NCBI RefSeq assembly: GCF_001723305.1
Contig: NZ_LPWF01000013.1
Location: forward strand, 1-64,000
Direction of reading: 5' to 3'
Length of the DNA: 64,000 nucleotides
From: Methyloceanibacter superfactus
Lineage (GTDB): Bacteria; Pseudomonadota; Alphaproteobacteria; Rhizobiales; Methyloligellaceae
Shown here piece after piece: positions 36,214 through 44,764 of the stretch; position 1 is the stretch's first letter, and each line of letters starts with the position of its first letter. The translations under genes were made by a program, and so were the position numbers. Below the pieces are notes generated by a model. It saw only the letters and a program-made list of their open reading frames with translations, did not search any database and was not told where the DNA came from.

Positions 36214-36967
36214 ATGCGGCTCGCCTCACGTCTTCTCACCGCGGCTCTCGGTCTGGCGCTGATCTGGTTCTTCTGGCCGTTCGGCGGCAGCGACGAGGTC
36301 GTGACCGCCGTGTCGCCGCCGCCGGTTGGGCAGGATGGGCGCCTGTTCACCCAGCCGGCCGCGCCGATCCCGAGTGCCGCGTCCCCCAAGGCGGCCGGGC
36401 CCAATGCGGCAGCCCCCAAGACGGCGCCGGAACAAGCGGGCCATGCCGTTCCCGGTCTGCAAGGCGCCCCGCCGGCCGAGCAGACGGCGGCCCTTTCGAC
36501 GGACACGGACACCAAGCCCAAACTCAAGCTTCACGCCGAAGCTCTATTACCGGGTAGTGGTGCGCGACGGGGGCACGCTTGAGTCCGCCGGCACCGTGAT
36601 CGTCCTCGAGGGCATCAAGGCGCGCGCGGCGAACGCCCAATGCAAGGACAAGTCGGGGCACACATGGGCGTGCGGGGCACGGGCGCGGCTCGCGCTGACC
36701 CGGCTGATCCACGGCCGCGCCGTCCGTTGCGCCGTGCCCGTGTCAGGCGCGCCGAAGTCGCTGACGGCCCGCTGTAGCGTGGGCGGCAAGGATCTGTCCG
36801 TCTGGATGGTGCACCAAGGCTGGGCCGAGGCGGCCGCGCCGGCGGAACCCAAGCTCGCCGAGGCGGCGGACGCGCGCGCAAGAAGCGCATCGGCCTTTGG
36901 CGCTGAGCGCCGTCGCACCCCAAAGAAAATGCGGACCAAGCGGCAAAGCCCGATCCGCATCTTCTAG
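36214..36967 (+). CDS. Membrane-anchored SNase-like pseudoenzyme, one frameshift
   Basis: The N-terminus carries one membrane segment (ASRLLTAALGLALIWFFWPF) and a Pro/Ala-rich linker. The C-terminal domain reads VVVRDGGTLESAGTVIVLEG and on through SGHTWACGARARLAL, clearly the thermonuclease fold, but the catalytic set is gone: the DGD of active enzymes is DGG, the RLxG arginine is Val (VIVLEG), and the D-A-P-E acid and Glu are Lys and Ala (IKARA). The two halves are in different frames; at 36519-36526 (CCCAAACTCAAG) one extra base, probably an A, fits best. It is the only insertion-type break in the window. Function unknown. Confidence 0.75.
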
Positions 36968-37009
36968 ACAGATCACGCCGCTCGCGCGAGCGGCGCTCAG
37001 CCAAGGCGA

Positions 37010-37237
37010 CTACGAGTTGTCGCAGATGACCTGGACGTCGATATTGGCTTCCTCGCGGGAGGGATAGCCCTGCTTGCCGATCTGCATGCCGAGCTCGTCC
37101 TCGCTGACGAGCTTCTTGTCGATGACGCGGCAATGCTGATTCTTGTCCTTGATGATCACGAACTGGCTGGCGTCGGCGGCAATGGCCGCGCCGGCAAAAC
37201 CGAAGATCAGAGCGGCCGCAAAGGTGTACTTCACCAT
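37010..37237 (-). CDS. Small secreted hypothetical protein
   Basis: A 75-residue exported protein. ATG 37237 gives MVKYTFAAALIFGFAGAAIA, a clean signal peptide with probable cleavage after AIAA; the upstream ATG 37258 would place seven polar residues before it, and GGAGG precedes 37237 at good spacing. The mature part (QFVIIKDKNQHCRVIDKKLV) contains two cysteines that could form a disulfide. Unrecognised. It is convergent with the SNase-like gene (42 bases between stops). Confidence 0.75.
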   Translation of the reverse strand: MVKYTFAAALIFGFAGAAIAADASQFVIIKDKNQHCRVIDKKLVSEDELGMQIGKQGYPSREEANIDVQVICDNS

Positions 37238-37372
37238 GGGGGTGTCCTCCTGAGACAAACGGGGTGGCCGACAAAATGTCGAACGCCTGCATTTCCTGCC
37301 ACGCCGCTTAATGAGCGGTGAAAGGTTTAGCGCGCCGCTTCAGGTGGTTAGTGCCGCGCTACGCCGTTCATT

Positions 37373-37391
37373 CAAGTTAGGCGCTAACTTG
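37373..37391. promoter_or_regulatory. Palindromic operator-like site
   Basis: CAAGTTAG-GCG-CTAACTTG is a perfect 8 + 8 inverted repeat. It lies 136 bases upstream of the small secreted gene at 37237 and 20 bases before the terminator hairpin of the EF-hand gene. Its AT-rich arms suggest a protein-binding site rather than a terminator. Nothing else is recognised in 37238-37411. Confidence 0.4.
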
Positions 37392-37411
37392 CCTCAGCGG
37401 CCAGACGCAGA

Positions 37412-37434
37412 AGCGGCCCCGCAAGGGGGCCGCT
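37412..37434 (-). terminator. Hairpin terminator after the EF-hand gene
   Basis: AGCGGCCCC (37412-37420) pairs perfectly with GGGGCCGCT (37426-37434) around a 5-base loop. It starts 22 bases beyond the stop of the gene ending at 37456. It has no long U tract, as is common in GC-rich alphaproteobacteria. Confidence 0.65.
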
Positions 37435-37455
37435 CCCAATCGCTGATGGCGTTCT

Positions 37456-37848
37456 CTACTGCGACGCGTTCTCGTCCACAGTCGGCTTCTTCTCATTCTT
37501 CATCATCGTCGTGTCGGACCCGGACGACCCGTTGGACATGCGGTCGCTGCCAGACTTCGCGGCGGAGCTGGCATCAGCGCTGACCCAGCCCTTCTTGCAG
37601 CCGGCCTTCCATTCCTTGGCCGAAATCCGGCTATCGTTCGAGGTATCGACCCTCGCGAAGTTCAGGATGTAGGGCGCAGCCTTCGCCTTGGAGAGCATTT
37701 TGCCGTCAGGGCCTGCGGCCTTCCAAGCCTGCTTGCACTGCGCCTTGTCCAGGATCTGACCCGGGCGGCCAGACGGATTGTCGGCGGCGAGCGCGAGGCC
37801 GGTCGTACACATCAGCGCGATGGCGGTCATGGGAATGAGCTTGTTCAT
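37456..37848 (-). CDS. Secreted single EF-hand protein, paralogue A
   Basis: A 130-residue exported protein starting MNKLIPMTAIALMCTTGLAL with cleavage probably after ALAA. It holds one EF-hand-like calcium loop, D-T-S-N-D-S-R-I-S-A-K-E (residues about 73-84), followed by Trp, and a C-terminal tail rich in Ser, Asp, Met and Lys. It shares the motif PSGRPGQILDKAQCKQAWKA with the next gene upstream (38063-38446), so the two are tandem paralogues. Two conserved Cys residues (QCKQAW and KAGCKKGW) may form a disulfide. Role unknown; periplasmic calcium or metal sensing is inferred. Confidence 0.8.
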   Translation of the reverse strand: MNKLIPMTAIALMCTTGLALAADNPSGRPGQILDKAQCKQAWKAAGPDGKMLSKAKAAPYILNFARVDTSNDSRISAKEWKAGCKKGWVSADASSAAKSGSDRMSNGSSGSDTTMMKNEKKPTVDENASQ

Positions 37849-38000
37849 GGGAATTTCTCCTTCTGGTTGGAAATGTTCTCGCCAGCGCCGCAGCGGGCGA
37901 GCGGCGGCCGAACTGCATTGGCAGAGGCCGGGGGCGAGCATCGCCGCCCTTAGAGAGATTCAATGCATGCCGCCGCTATGAGTTCCGAGGTGTGCGACAA

Positions 38001-38027
38001 GCGGCCCCGAGAAAAACTCGGAGCCGC
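38001..38027 (-). terminator. Hairpin terminator after EF-hand paralogue B
   Basis: GCGGCCCCGAG (38001-38011) pairs with CTCGGAGCCGC (38017-38027) around AAAAA with one mismatch. It lies 36 bases after the stop of the gene ending at 38063, on its transcript. The U residues are in the loop rather than after the stem. Confidence 0.6.
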
Positions 38028-38062
38028 CTGTTTGGCTATCCGCTTGGGGAGGAAGCGGTCAG

Positions 38063-38446
38063 CTACATCTTCTTCTTGTCGGAGCCCTCGCTCATGCCGG
38101 GGTCGGAGGGCGTGCCTTCCATGTCCTTCTGGGTGGCCGCGTCGGCGCTGACCCAACCCTTGGCACAGCCGTCTTTCCACTCATCGGCGGAGATCTTGGC
38201 GTCCTTGGACGAGTCGACCATCTGGAAGTTCAGGATGTACGGCGTGGCCTTGTCTTCTGACAGGGTATCGCCATCCGGCCCGGCCATCTCCCAGGCCTTT
38301 TGGCACTCGGCCTCGCTCAGGATCTTGCCCGGACGGCCGGACGGATCATCCTTCTGCGAACCTTCGGGAACCGGCGCACCGCCGCCGGCAAAGGCATAGG
38401 TGGCGCTGGTCAACAGCATCACGGCGGTCAGAGTGGTGAGTCTCAT
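38063..38446 (-). CDS. Secreted single EF-hand protein, paralogue B
   Basis: A 127-residue exported protein with signal peptide MRLTTLTAVMLLTSATYAFA. It aligns with paralogue A throughout: PSGRPGKILSEAECQKAWEM, ATPYILNFQMVDSSKD, and an EF-hand-like loop D-S-S-K-D-A-K-I-S-A-D-E followed by Trp, then GCAKGWVSADAATQ. The last 20 residues are polar with Lys at the end. The conserved spacing of the loop and the paired Cys suggests a common fold. It lies downstream of lysS on the same strand, 159 bases away, probably with its own promoter. Confidence 0.8.
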   Translation of the reverse strand: MRLTTLTAVMLLTSATYAFAGGGAPVPEGSQKDDPSGRPGKILSEAECQKAWEMAGPDGDTLSEDKATPYILNFQMVDSSKDAKISADEWKDGCAKGWVSADAATQKDMEGTPSDPGMSEGSDKKKM

Positions 38447-38605
38447 AATACGTCTCCTAACGTTTCCTCGTGGGCTCAGCCCGAAGCCGCGGACTTGTTT
38501 CTGTTCCGCGACCCCAGTTGTTGAAGAAACGCGCGGCGGCGGCGTCAGTTCCGAATTGTCTGTGTGGAGATCGCGGCGTTCACCTGAGCCGCGCGGAAGC
38601 AGGAG

Positions 38606-40228
38606 CTAAGCGACGAGGTCGCCCGCCAACGCCTTGCCGATGAGCGCCCGGGTCTCGGGGATGCCGTAGAGCTCGACGAAGGAGCCGAAGCGCGGCCCTT
38701 GCGTCTGACCGAGCAGCACCTCGTAGAGCGCGGAGAACCAGTCGCGCAGCGGCTCGAAGCCGTGCTCCTTGCCGACCGCGTACACCTCGCCTTGAATTTC
38801 CTCGGCGAGAATTTTTTCGGGCAGCGCGCCGAGGCGGGCATCGAGATCGGTCAGCGCCACGCGTTCCTTGTCGGTCGGCGCGCGGTAGCGCTTCGCCGGC
38901 TTCACGAAATCATGGAAGTAGCGGATGGCGTAAGCGACGAGCTCGTCGAGCAGCGGATGGCCCTCCGGCGTCGCGTCCGGCGCGTAGCGGCGGATGAAGC
39001 CCCACAGCACCTCGGCGTCCTCGGAGTTCGAGGCGGAGGCCAAGTTCAGCAGCAACGCAAAGCTGATGGGCAGCTCGGCTTCCGGCGGCGTCCCTTTATG
39101 GATATGCCAGACCGCGTTCATCAATCTGGCCGACCACTCTTCCTTCGGATACGCGGCGAGATGGCCGACATATTCGTCGACCGCGCGCGGGATCACGTCG
39201 AAATAAAGCCGCTTCGCCTTTTTCGGACTTTGAAACATGTAGAGCGCGAGGCTCTCCGGCGAGGCGTAGGTCAGCCACTCCTCGATGGTGAGACCATTGC
39301 CGCGTGACTTCGAGATCTTCTCCCCATTCTCGTCGAGGAACAGCTCGTAGTTGAAGCCTTCGGGCTGCTGGCGGCCGAGAATGCGGCAGATCCGGCCTGA
39401 TAGGCGCACCGAGTCGATCAGGTCCTTGCCTGCCATCTCATAGTCGACGCCGAGCGCCGCCCAGCGCATGGCCCAGTCCGCCTTCCACTGCAGCTTGCAA
39501 TGGCCGCGCGTCACCGGCACTTGCGTGAGCTTGCCGGTGTCGGGGTCCTTGTAGAGAACGGTGCCCGCGGCGAGATCGCGGTCGATGATGGGGACTTGCA
39601 GCACCTTGCCGGTCGCCGGCGAGATTGGCAGGAAGGGGCTGTAGGTGGCGCGGCGCTCCGGCCCGAGCGTCGGCAGGATGACGTCACGGATTTCCTCGTA
39701 ATGCTCGAGCACCTTGAGCAGCGTCGCGTCGAAGCGCCCCGAGGCATAGCATTCGGTGGCCGAGAGAAACTCGTACTCGAAGCCGAACGTGTCGAGGAAG
39801 GCCTTAAGGCGTGCATTGTTGTGCTGGCCGAAGCTCGGATGCTCACCGAACGGGTCCGGCACCTGAGTCAGAGGCTTGCCGAGATGCTGGGTCACCATCT
39901 CCTTGTTGGGGATGTTGTCCGGGACTTTCCGCAGGCCGTCCATGTCGTCGGAGAAGCAGATCAGCCGGGTCGGCACCTTGTCCTCGGTGAGCACGCGGAA
40001 GGCATGGCGGACCATGGTGGTGCGGGCGACCTCGCCGAAGGTGCCGATATGCGGCAGCCCCGAAGGCCCATAGCCCGTCTCGAAGATGATCGGGCCGGTC
40101 GGCTGCGGGATCCGCTTGATGCGGCTCAAGACTTTGCGCGCTTCCTCGAACGGCCAGGCCTTGCTGACATGGGCGTGGGCGAGCAGCTCGGAATTGATCT
40201 CGATCTTGGCGCGGGACGCAGAAGCCAT
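38606..40228 (-). CDS. lysS: Lysyl-tRNA synthetase, class I
   Basis: Charges tRNA-Lys with lysine. This is the class I (archaeal-type) enzyme found in alphaproteobacteria, recognised by the Rossmann signatures [13 protein letters not shown] (HIGH-type) and [11 protein letters not shown] (KMSKS-type). The 540-residue protein starts [16 protein letters not shown] at ATG 40228; an upstream ATG at 40303 would add 25 residues that are not conserved. Other class I segments include [19 protein letters not shown]. No class II lysS is in the window. Divergent from the TerB-like gene. Confidence 0.96.
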   Translation of the reverse strand: MASASRAKIEINSELLAHAHVSKAWPFEEARKVLSRIKRIPQPTGPIIFETGYGPSGLPHIGTFGEVARTTMVRHAFRVLTEDKVPTRLICFSDDMDGLRKVPDNIPNKEMVTQHLGKPLTQVPDPFGEHPSFGQHNNARLKAFLDTFGFEYEFLSATECYASGRFDATLLKVLEHYEEIRDVILPTLGPERRATYSPFLPISPATGKVLQVPIIDRDLAAGTVLYKDPDTGKLTQVPVTRGHCKLQWKADWAMRWAALGVDYEMAGKDLIDSVRLSGRICRILGRQQPEGFNYELFLDENGEKISKSRGNGLTIEEWLTYASPESLALYMFQSPKKAKRLYFDVIPRAVDEYVGHLAAYPKEEWSARLMNAVWHIHKGTPPEAELPISFALLLNLASASNSEDAEVLWGFIRRYAPDATPEGHPLLDELVAYAIRYFHDFVKPAKRYRAPTDKERVALTDLDARLGALPEKILAEEIQGEVYAVGKEHGFEPLRDWFSALYEVLLGQTQGPRFGSFVELYGIPETRALIGKALAGDLVA

Positions 40229-40411
40229 TGGTGAGAAAGCCCGTTGGTGATTTTTACGAGTGTTAAAGGGCGCGGGCCCGACAAATTTCACAGTTTTCAG
40301 CAACGCGCCAGTATTTCCGCCCTTCCCGCACTCCGGGCTTGCCCGGAAACCTGCAATTTCCTACCGTCGCGCCGCTTCGGGACCAACAGAGACGAGAGAG
40401 GTGGAGAGCCC

Positions 40412-40825
40412 ATGACCGCGCCATTGGACCATCACGACGCACTCATCTATGCGATGGTCACCATCTCGGCCGTGGACCGCACGATGACCGACGCCGAGCT
40501 CGCCCGTATCGGCGAGATCGTCTCCCACCTGCCCGTCTTCGCCAATTATGACGAGAATAGGCTGATCGCCGCCTCCCAGGCCTGCGGCGAACTCTTGAGC
40601 CAAGAGAACGGTCTCGAGGAGGTGCTGCAAATGCTTCGGCTCGCCCTGCCGAAACGCTTGCGCGAGACAGCCTATGCCGTGGCGCTCGAAGTTGCCGCCG
40701 CCGACCTCGACGTGCGGCCCGAGGAAACGCGCTTCCTCGAGATGCTGGGCGATAGCCTGGAGCTCGATAGGCTCACCACCACGGCGATCGAACGGGGCAT
40801 CCGGGCGCGCAACACGGTGCTTTGA
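40412..40825 (+). CDS. TerB-like (tellurite-resistance fold) protein
   Basis: A 137-residue all-helical cytosolic protein resembling TerB. It begins MTAPLDHHDALIYAMVTISA and shows the conserved acidic signature DRTMTDAELARIGEI (about residue 23) and, in the second half, AADLDVRPEETRFLEML, the paired acidic motif of the TerB fold. ATG 40412 follows GAGAGGTGGAGAGC. Chromosomal homologues are widespread and do not imply tellurite resistance; no other ter genes are present. Role unknown. Confidence 0.82.
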   Translation: MTAPLDHHDALIYAMVTISAVDRTMTDAELARIGEIVSHLPVFANYDENRLIAASQACGELLSQENGLEEVLQMLRLALPKRLRETAYAVALEVAAADLDVRPEETRFLEMLGDSLELDRLTTTAIERGIRARNTVL

Positions 40826-40964
40826 GCGAGAAGACCGCTCCCGGACTTTACCTTTTGCGAACACTGGCGGCTGGAACCAAGGGTGCCGCGCGCCCGTTAC
40901 TGTAGGATGAGCAGTCTCAAGACGGCGCACGTGCGCCTGCAGTTCAATTCAGGAGGAAGACATC

Positions 40965-41243
40965 ATGTGGGGCTTGGCTGAACGCAAGACGTCTAGGTTC
41001 GGAAGAGACCTCGACATGGACGACCTCTACGATCAGATCGATACCTTGCGCGGTTACGTGCAGGATCTGTCGCGCAGCGCCGGCAAGAGCGCCGGACATG
41101 GCTACGAACGCGCCCGCGATCTGGCATCGGTGGCAGCACATGACGCCGAAGACACGATGCGGGACAACCTTGCCGCCTCGCTCGTGGTCGCCATGGGGCT
41201 CGGCGTCGTTGTCGGCTATTTCCTGCGCCGCGGCACCGAGTAG
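40965..41243 (+). CDS. DUF883/ElaB-like membrane-anchored small protein
   Basis: A 92-residue protein with a long amphipathic helix (about residues 18-65, for example DDLYDQIDTLRGYVQDLSRS) and one C-terminal membrane segment (LAASLVVAMGLGVVVGYFLRRG). This arrangement and the double-Arg end match DUF883/ElaB/YqjD-like proteins, which tether ribosomes to the inner membrane in enterobacteria. ATG 40965 follows TCAGGAGGAAGACATC. Its last 28 bases overlap the 3' end of the convergent gene on the other strand. Confidence 0.8.
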   Translation: MWGLAERKTSRFGRDLDMDDLYDQIDTLRGYVQDLSRSAGKSAGHGYERARDLASVAAHDAEDTMRDNLAASLVVAMGLGVVVGYFLRRGTE

Positions 41244-42574
41244 CGCTCAGCGGGCGAGCTTGCCGCGCCGGTGAACAGAGCCCCGCCTATCACGCATGGC
41301 ACCGCAATCTGCGGCTGACCGAGCGCAGTCGCCGCGACGCAACCGGTGGCGATGGCGAGAGAGCTTGCGGTCATGCCTTTCGACATGCCTGCTTCGGCGC
41401 TCAGCTGTCTTTTCTGCGCGTCCTCGATGGCGCCGAACTGATCCTTGCGGATTTTCTCCGACTCGAAGAGCTCGGCCGCCTCGATGACATCCTTCAGCGG
41501 CTTGGCCACCTCAGGCGGCTGGCGCTCATATTCCGCGCGGTAGAGCTTGATTAGCTCGCGGTCGCGCTCGGCATAGGAGGCAAGCGTCCACTTCGCGGTG
41601 CCGCCGGTCGAAATCTTGTCGACGGCGCTCGGGTCCGTGCTCCAGCCGGTGAAGATCTTGCGGAAGGAGAAGTTGGAGTCCGCGTCGTTCTTGGACCATT
41701 GCAGCGCCTGCATGATGCGCATGACAGGCTGATGCTGTCCGGTGGCAACGTAGTAGCCCCAGAGCGCGTAAATACCGGGCGCGCCCCCCTGCTCCAGCGG
41801 CAAATCCATCAGGGCCGGACGCTTGCCATTGAGAAAATCGTCGATGAGCGGACGGCGCAGGGGCATGCGCGAGGAATTCTTCTCCAGCAGGGTGCGCCAG
41901 TCGGGTCGCCCCGAATAGACGATCGCCCTGATGATGACCTCCTGCTCCTTGTCGGGCATGGGGAACATGCGCGCGACAAGCGCGGGACCGTCATGGGGAT
42001 TGGTGCCGAGCACGCCGGCGATGAAGCCAATGCAGAACCACTGCTTCTCCTCGTCGCCGAAGAGACCGTAATCGAGCATCGCGTGCACCGCCGCCGGCAC
42101 GTTCCAAAGATCGGGCTGCTTGCGATAGTTGGACACCCAGTCCATGAGCCGCTCGGGCGAGGAGAACGCGGATTGGGGCGCGGGCTGCTGGGTCTGCGCC
42201 GGGGTGAAGGTCGGCGTCGTCTGCATCGCGGGCGCGTAAGCCTGCTGTGGGGCGGCCTGTTGCGGGGTGGCCTGCGCGGGCGCGGCCTGTTGTGGGGCAG
42301 GCTGCAGCGGCAGCACCCGTTGGCGCGTGACCGGTTGTGGAGCGGCAGTTGCCGGCTGGGGAGGCAGAGGCTGCACGTCCTCGCGTGCCGCCTTGTCCGC
42401 GCGCGCCGCTTGCGGGGCGGGCGATTCCGGCGGGCCCAGACGCTGCGGCGCCGCCTGCTTCGGCACGTAGCTCGTCTTGGGCGCCTCGGACACCGCGCGG
42501 CTTTGCGCGGCGCAAGGCAACGCCAAGGCGAGAACGCCGGACGCGGCGAGCGCTATGGTCGCGACGATACGCAT
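41216..42574 (-). CDS. Secreted hypothetical protein with Pro/Gln/Ala-rich linker
   Basis: A 452-residue exported protein: signal peptide MRIVATIALAASGVLALALP (cleavage after CAAQ), a low-complexity region rich in Pro, Gln and Ala (about residues 30-135), then a folded helical domain (RLMDWVSNYRKQPDLWNVPA; CIGFIAGVLGTNPHDGPALV; IYALWGYYVATGQHQPVMRI) and a C-terminal hydrophobic segment near residue 420 (ASSLAIATGCVAATALG). I do not recognise a family. The folded part has a repeated helical feel, somewhat TPR-like. It is the only gene on this strand between lysS and the reductase gene. Confidence 0.7.
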   Translation of the reverse strand: MRIVATIALAASGVLALALPCAAQSRAVSEAPKTSYVPKQAAPQRLGPPESPAPQAARADKAAREDVQPLPPQPATAAPQPVTRQRVLPLQPAPQQAAPAQATPQQAAPQQAYAPAMQTTPTFTPAQTQQPAPQSAFSSPERLMDWVSNYRKQPDLWNVPAAVHAMLDYGLFGDEEKQWFCIGFIAGVLGTNPHDGPALVARMFPMPDKEQEVIIRAIVYSGRPDWRTLLEKNSSRMPLRRPLIDDFLNGKRPALMDLPLEQGGAPGIYALWGYYVATGQHQPVMRIMQALQWSKNDADSNFSFRKIFTGWSTDPSAVDKISTGGTAKWTLASYAERDRELIKLYRAEYERQPPEVAKPLKDVIEAAELFESEKIRKDQFGAIEDAQKRQLSAEAGMSKGMTASSLAIATGCVAATALGQPQIAVPCVIGGALFTGAASSPAERYSVPRRRK

Positions 42575-42892
42575 GTCATCAGCTTCCTCCCCCCGGCCCC
42601 AGAGTGCTGACGATTTACATCGACATGGTTAACGGGCGCCGGCCGGTGGCCAGCGCGAAACATCATGATTTTCAAGCGTTTCGTGGCGATTTAATGGCCG
42701 GAGCGTTAACCATAACAAAAGGTTACCGCCCCTTCGGCGTGGGGGCGCCGATTGGAGTGTCCGGCCGCCCTTCCAACTCGCGAAGCAGAAGGACGGCCGG
42801 GGCCTCGCACTCACGCCGCTAGGGAGCGATTTTCATCGCGCGAGGTCGACCTTGAATCCGAGCATCTCCTGGGTCTCGTCGTCCTAACGTTT

Positions 42893-42929
42893 GCCCAAGG
42901 CGCCAGAGTGGCAAGCTGGCGCCTTGGGC
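42893..42929 (-). terminator. Strong 14 bp stem hairpin
   Basis: GCCCAAGGCGCCAG (42893-42906) and CTGGCGCCTTGGGC (42916-42929) are perfectly complementary around a 9-base loop. It starts 17 bases after the stop of the reductase gene at 42947 and most likely terminates it. In the 372 bases of 42575-42946 I see nothing else except the start-proximal AT-rich stretch at 42605-42730, probably the promoter for the minus-strand gene ending at 41216. Confidence 0.65.
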
Positions 42930-42946
42930 CAAATGGGTCGCCCGTC

Positions 42947-43624
42947 TCAGCCGGCCCCCAGCGCCACCACGGCGCATGGATGCTCGGCTTCAACCTCGGC
43001 CGGCTCCCGTGACGCCAGGACGAAGGCGAAGTCGCCTTTCCGGCCTTGCGCCGCCAGTTCCAGACACAACATGCCGAGCGGCTCGAGCAAGCGCGCGGCG
43101 CGTAACTCGCCCGCATCCACGGCCTCGAAGCCGACATCGTCGACCAAGCCAAGCACCGCCTGCTTTTGCGGGCCCGCGGGCCCGGCGACGAACATGACGG
43201 CCCGGCCTTGCGGATAAGACGGCTGGGCGATGGCGTCCGCGCCGGCGGCGTTGAACGTCTTGAAGAAGGTCGCGCCTTGCGCGTGGCTTTGCAGGATCTC
43301 GACGCCGGAGCTGTCGAAGCCGAGCGCGAGCCGGCTGGAGGTCGCATTCAGCGGGTTGGTGGCATCGATCACGATCTTGCCGGTGAGCGCCCGGGCATGC
43401 TCGCAGACGATGGCCTCCGTCGAGGTCCAGGGGATGGCAAGAATCACCGCGTCGGACCCAGCAATCGCGCCGCCGATGGTCTCCATGTCCTCGCCGCCGC
43501 CGTGCACCGGGCGGGCCGAGAGCTCATCCGACCGGACGCCGTAGACAATCCGGTGGCGTGTGGCGCGGAGGGCCGCGCCCAGGGACTTGCCGACGCGCCC
43601 TGCGCCGATGATGGCAATCCTCAT
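42947..43624 (-). CDS. NAD(P)-binding reductase, F420H2:NADP oxidoreductase-like
   Basis: A 225-residue Rossmann-fold protein starting MRIAIIGAGRVGKSLGAALR; the GxGxxG sits at residues 7-12. The usual annotation is NADPH-dependent F420 reductase or NPD domain protein. The later segments AVILAIPWTSTEAIV, IVIDATNPLN and FVAGPAGPQKQAVLGLVDDV are typical. F420 use is not implied; alphaproteobacterial members often act on other substrates. The LysR gene diverges from it across 106 bases, so that regulator probably controls it. Confidence 0.82.
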   Translation of the reverse strand: MRIAIIGAGRVGKSLGAALRATRHRIVYGVRSDELSARPVHGGGEDMETIGGAIAGSDAVILAIPWTSTEAIVCEHARALTGKIVIDATNPLNATSSRLALGFDSSGVEILQSHAQGATFFKTFNAAGADAIAQPSYPQGRAVMFVAGPAGPQKQAVLGLVDDVGFEAVDAGELRAARLLEPLGMLCLELAAQGRKGDFAFVLASREPAEVEAEHPCAVVALGAG

Positions 43625-43730
43625 CTCATGCCCCGCCTTGATCAGCCTGCCGGTTCCTACCTCTGCGGTCCCGATTGCTGTTGCCTTCAACATGGGCGCT
43701 CCGTTAGCATTATTCCAATCGATGGGATCG

Positions 43731-44666
43731 ATGATGAGTATCGATCATGCCAATCTCAGCCGGCTAGACCTTAACCTTCTGGTTGCGTTCGACGCGCTCC
43801 TGACGGAGCGCAGCGTCACGCGCGCCGCGGCCCGCGTCGGGCTCGGCCAGTCGGCCATGAGTCATAATCTCGCCCGGCTCAGGACCCTGTTCGGCGATGA
43901 ACTCCTGACCCGCGGCGCCGAGGGCATGCGCCCCACCCCGCGGGCGAGGGCGCTGGCCGACCCCGTGCGGATGACCCTGGCGCAGATTCAGTCGGCGGTG
44001 CTGCAACGCGAGGCGTTCGATCCGGCGACAGCCGACCGCGTGTTCAGGATCGGGCTCGCCGATTCCATCGAGGTCGCCGTCATCCCCACGCTCATCGAGC
44101 GCTTGCAGGACTCCGCCCCGGGCGTCTCGCTACGCCTCCGCTCCACCAACCGCATCAGCATTCTGGAGGAGCTCGATACCGGCGATCTCGATCTCGGCAT
44201 CGGCGTGTTCAATGAAGGCCAGACCCACCACAAGCGCCGCCAACTCTACACCGACAGCTTTCTCTGCCTGTTCAGCGCCGAGCAACTCAACCTCGCGCCG
44301 CCGATCTCGCTGAAGGACTATCTCCGCTGGCCGCATGTGCTGACGAGTCTCGCCGACGATTCCCGCGGCGCGGTGGACGAGGTGCTGGCCAAGCACAAGC
44401 TCAGCCGCAGCATCGTGATGACGACGCCCGGCTTTCTCGCCGTGCCCTTCGTGGTGCGCCGCGCGCGGGTCATCACCACCATGCCGTCGCGGCTGGCGCG
44501 CTATTTCTCCGAGACCTTCGGTCTCGTGACGAGCCCGGTGCCGATCGATCTGCCGAGCTTCACCATCTCGTTGCTGTGGCATGCGAGCTTCGATCACGAT
44601 CCCGGGCATGTCTGGCTGCGCCAGACCGTGTCGGGGCTGGTTTCCGAGCACAATCTCGAGCTCTGA
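43731..44666 (+). CDS. LysR family transcriptional regulator
   Basis: A 311-residue LysR regulator. The winged helix is near the start (LDLNLLVAFDALLTERSVTR, then AAARVGLGQSAMSHNLARLR) and the effector-binding domain follows, with RIGLADSIEVAVIPTLIE. ATG 43731/43734 (MMSIDHANLSRL) is taken as the start; 43722 is possible. The helix-turn-helix resembles the NodD/LinR-like group. The gene is divergent from the NAD(P)-binding reductase gene. ATCGAT repeats (43718-43732) surround the start and may be part of the binding region. Confidence 0.92.
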   Translation: MMSIDHANLSRLDLNLLVAFDALLTERSVTRAAARVGLGQSAMSHNLARLRTLFGDELLTRGAEGMRPTPRARALADPVRMTLAQIQSAVLQREAFDPATADRVFRIGLADSIEVAVIPTLIERLQDSAPGVSLRLRSTNRISILEELDTGDLDLGIGVFNEGQTHHKRRQLYTDSFLCLFSAEQLNLAPPISLKDYLRWPHVLTSLADDSRGAVDEVLAKHKLSRSIVMTTPGFLAVPFVVRRARVITTMPSRLARYFSETFGLVTSPVPIDLPSFTISLLWHASFDHDPGHVWLRQTVSGLVSEHNLEL

Positions 44667-44764
44667 GGCTGTCCGCGGGATGTGGACAAGTGCCGTTTTC
44701 ACGGCACGCCGGTTCACTTATGACTACATCATTGCGCAAATTGCGAATCGCAGGAGGTCGTTTC

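Noticed and set aside
35527-36967. Prophage remnant suggested by the S24 repressor-like gene
   Set aside because: No integrase, structural or lysis genes surround it; similar chromosomal regulators are common in the order.
40412-40825. Tellurite resistance locus
   Set aside because: Only a single TerB-like gene is present without other ter genes.
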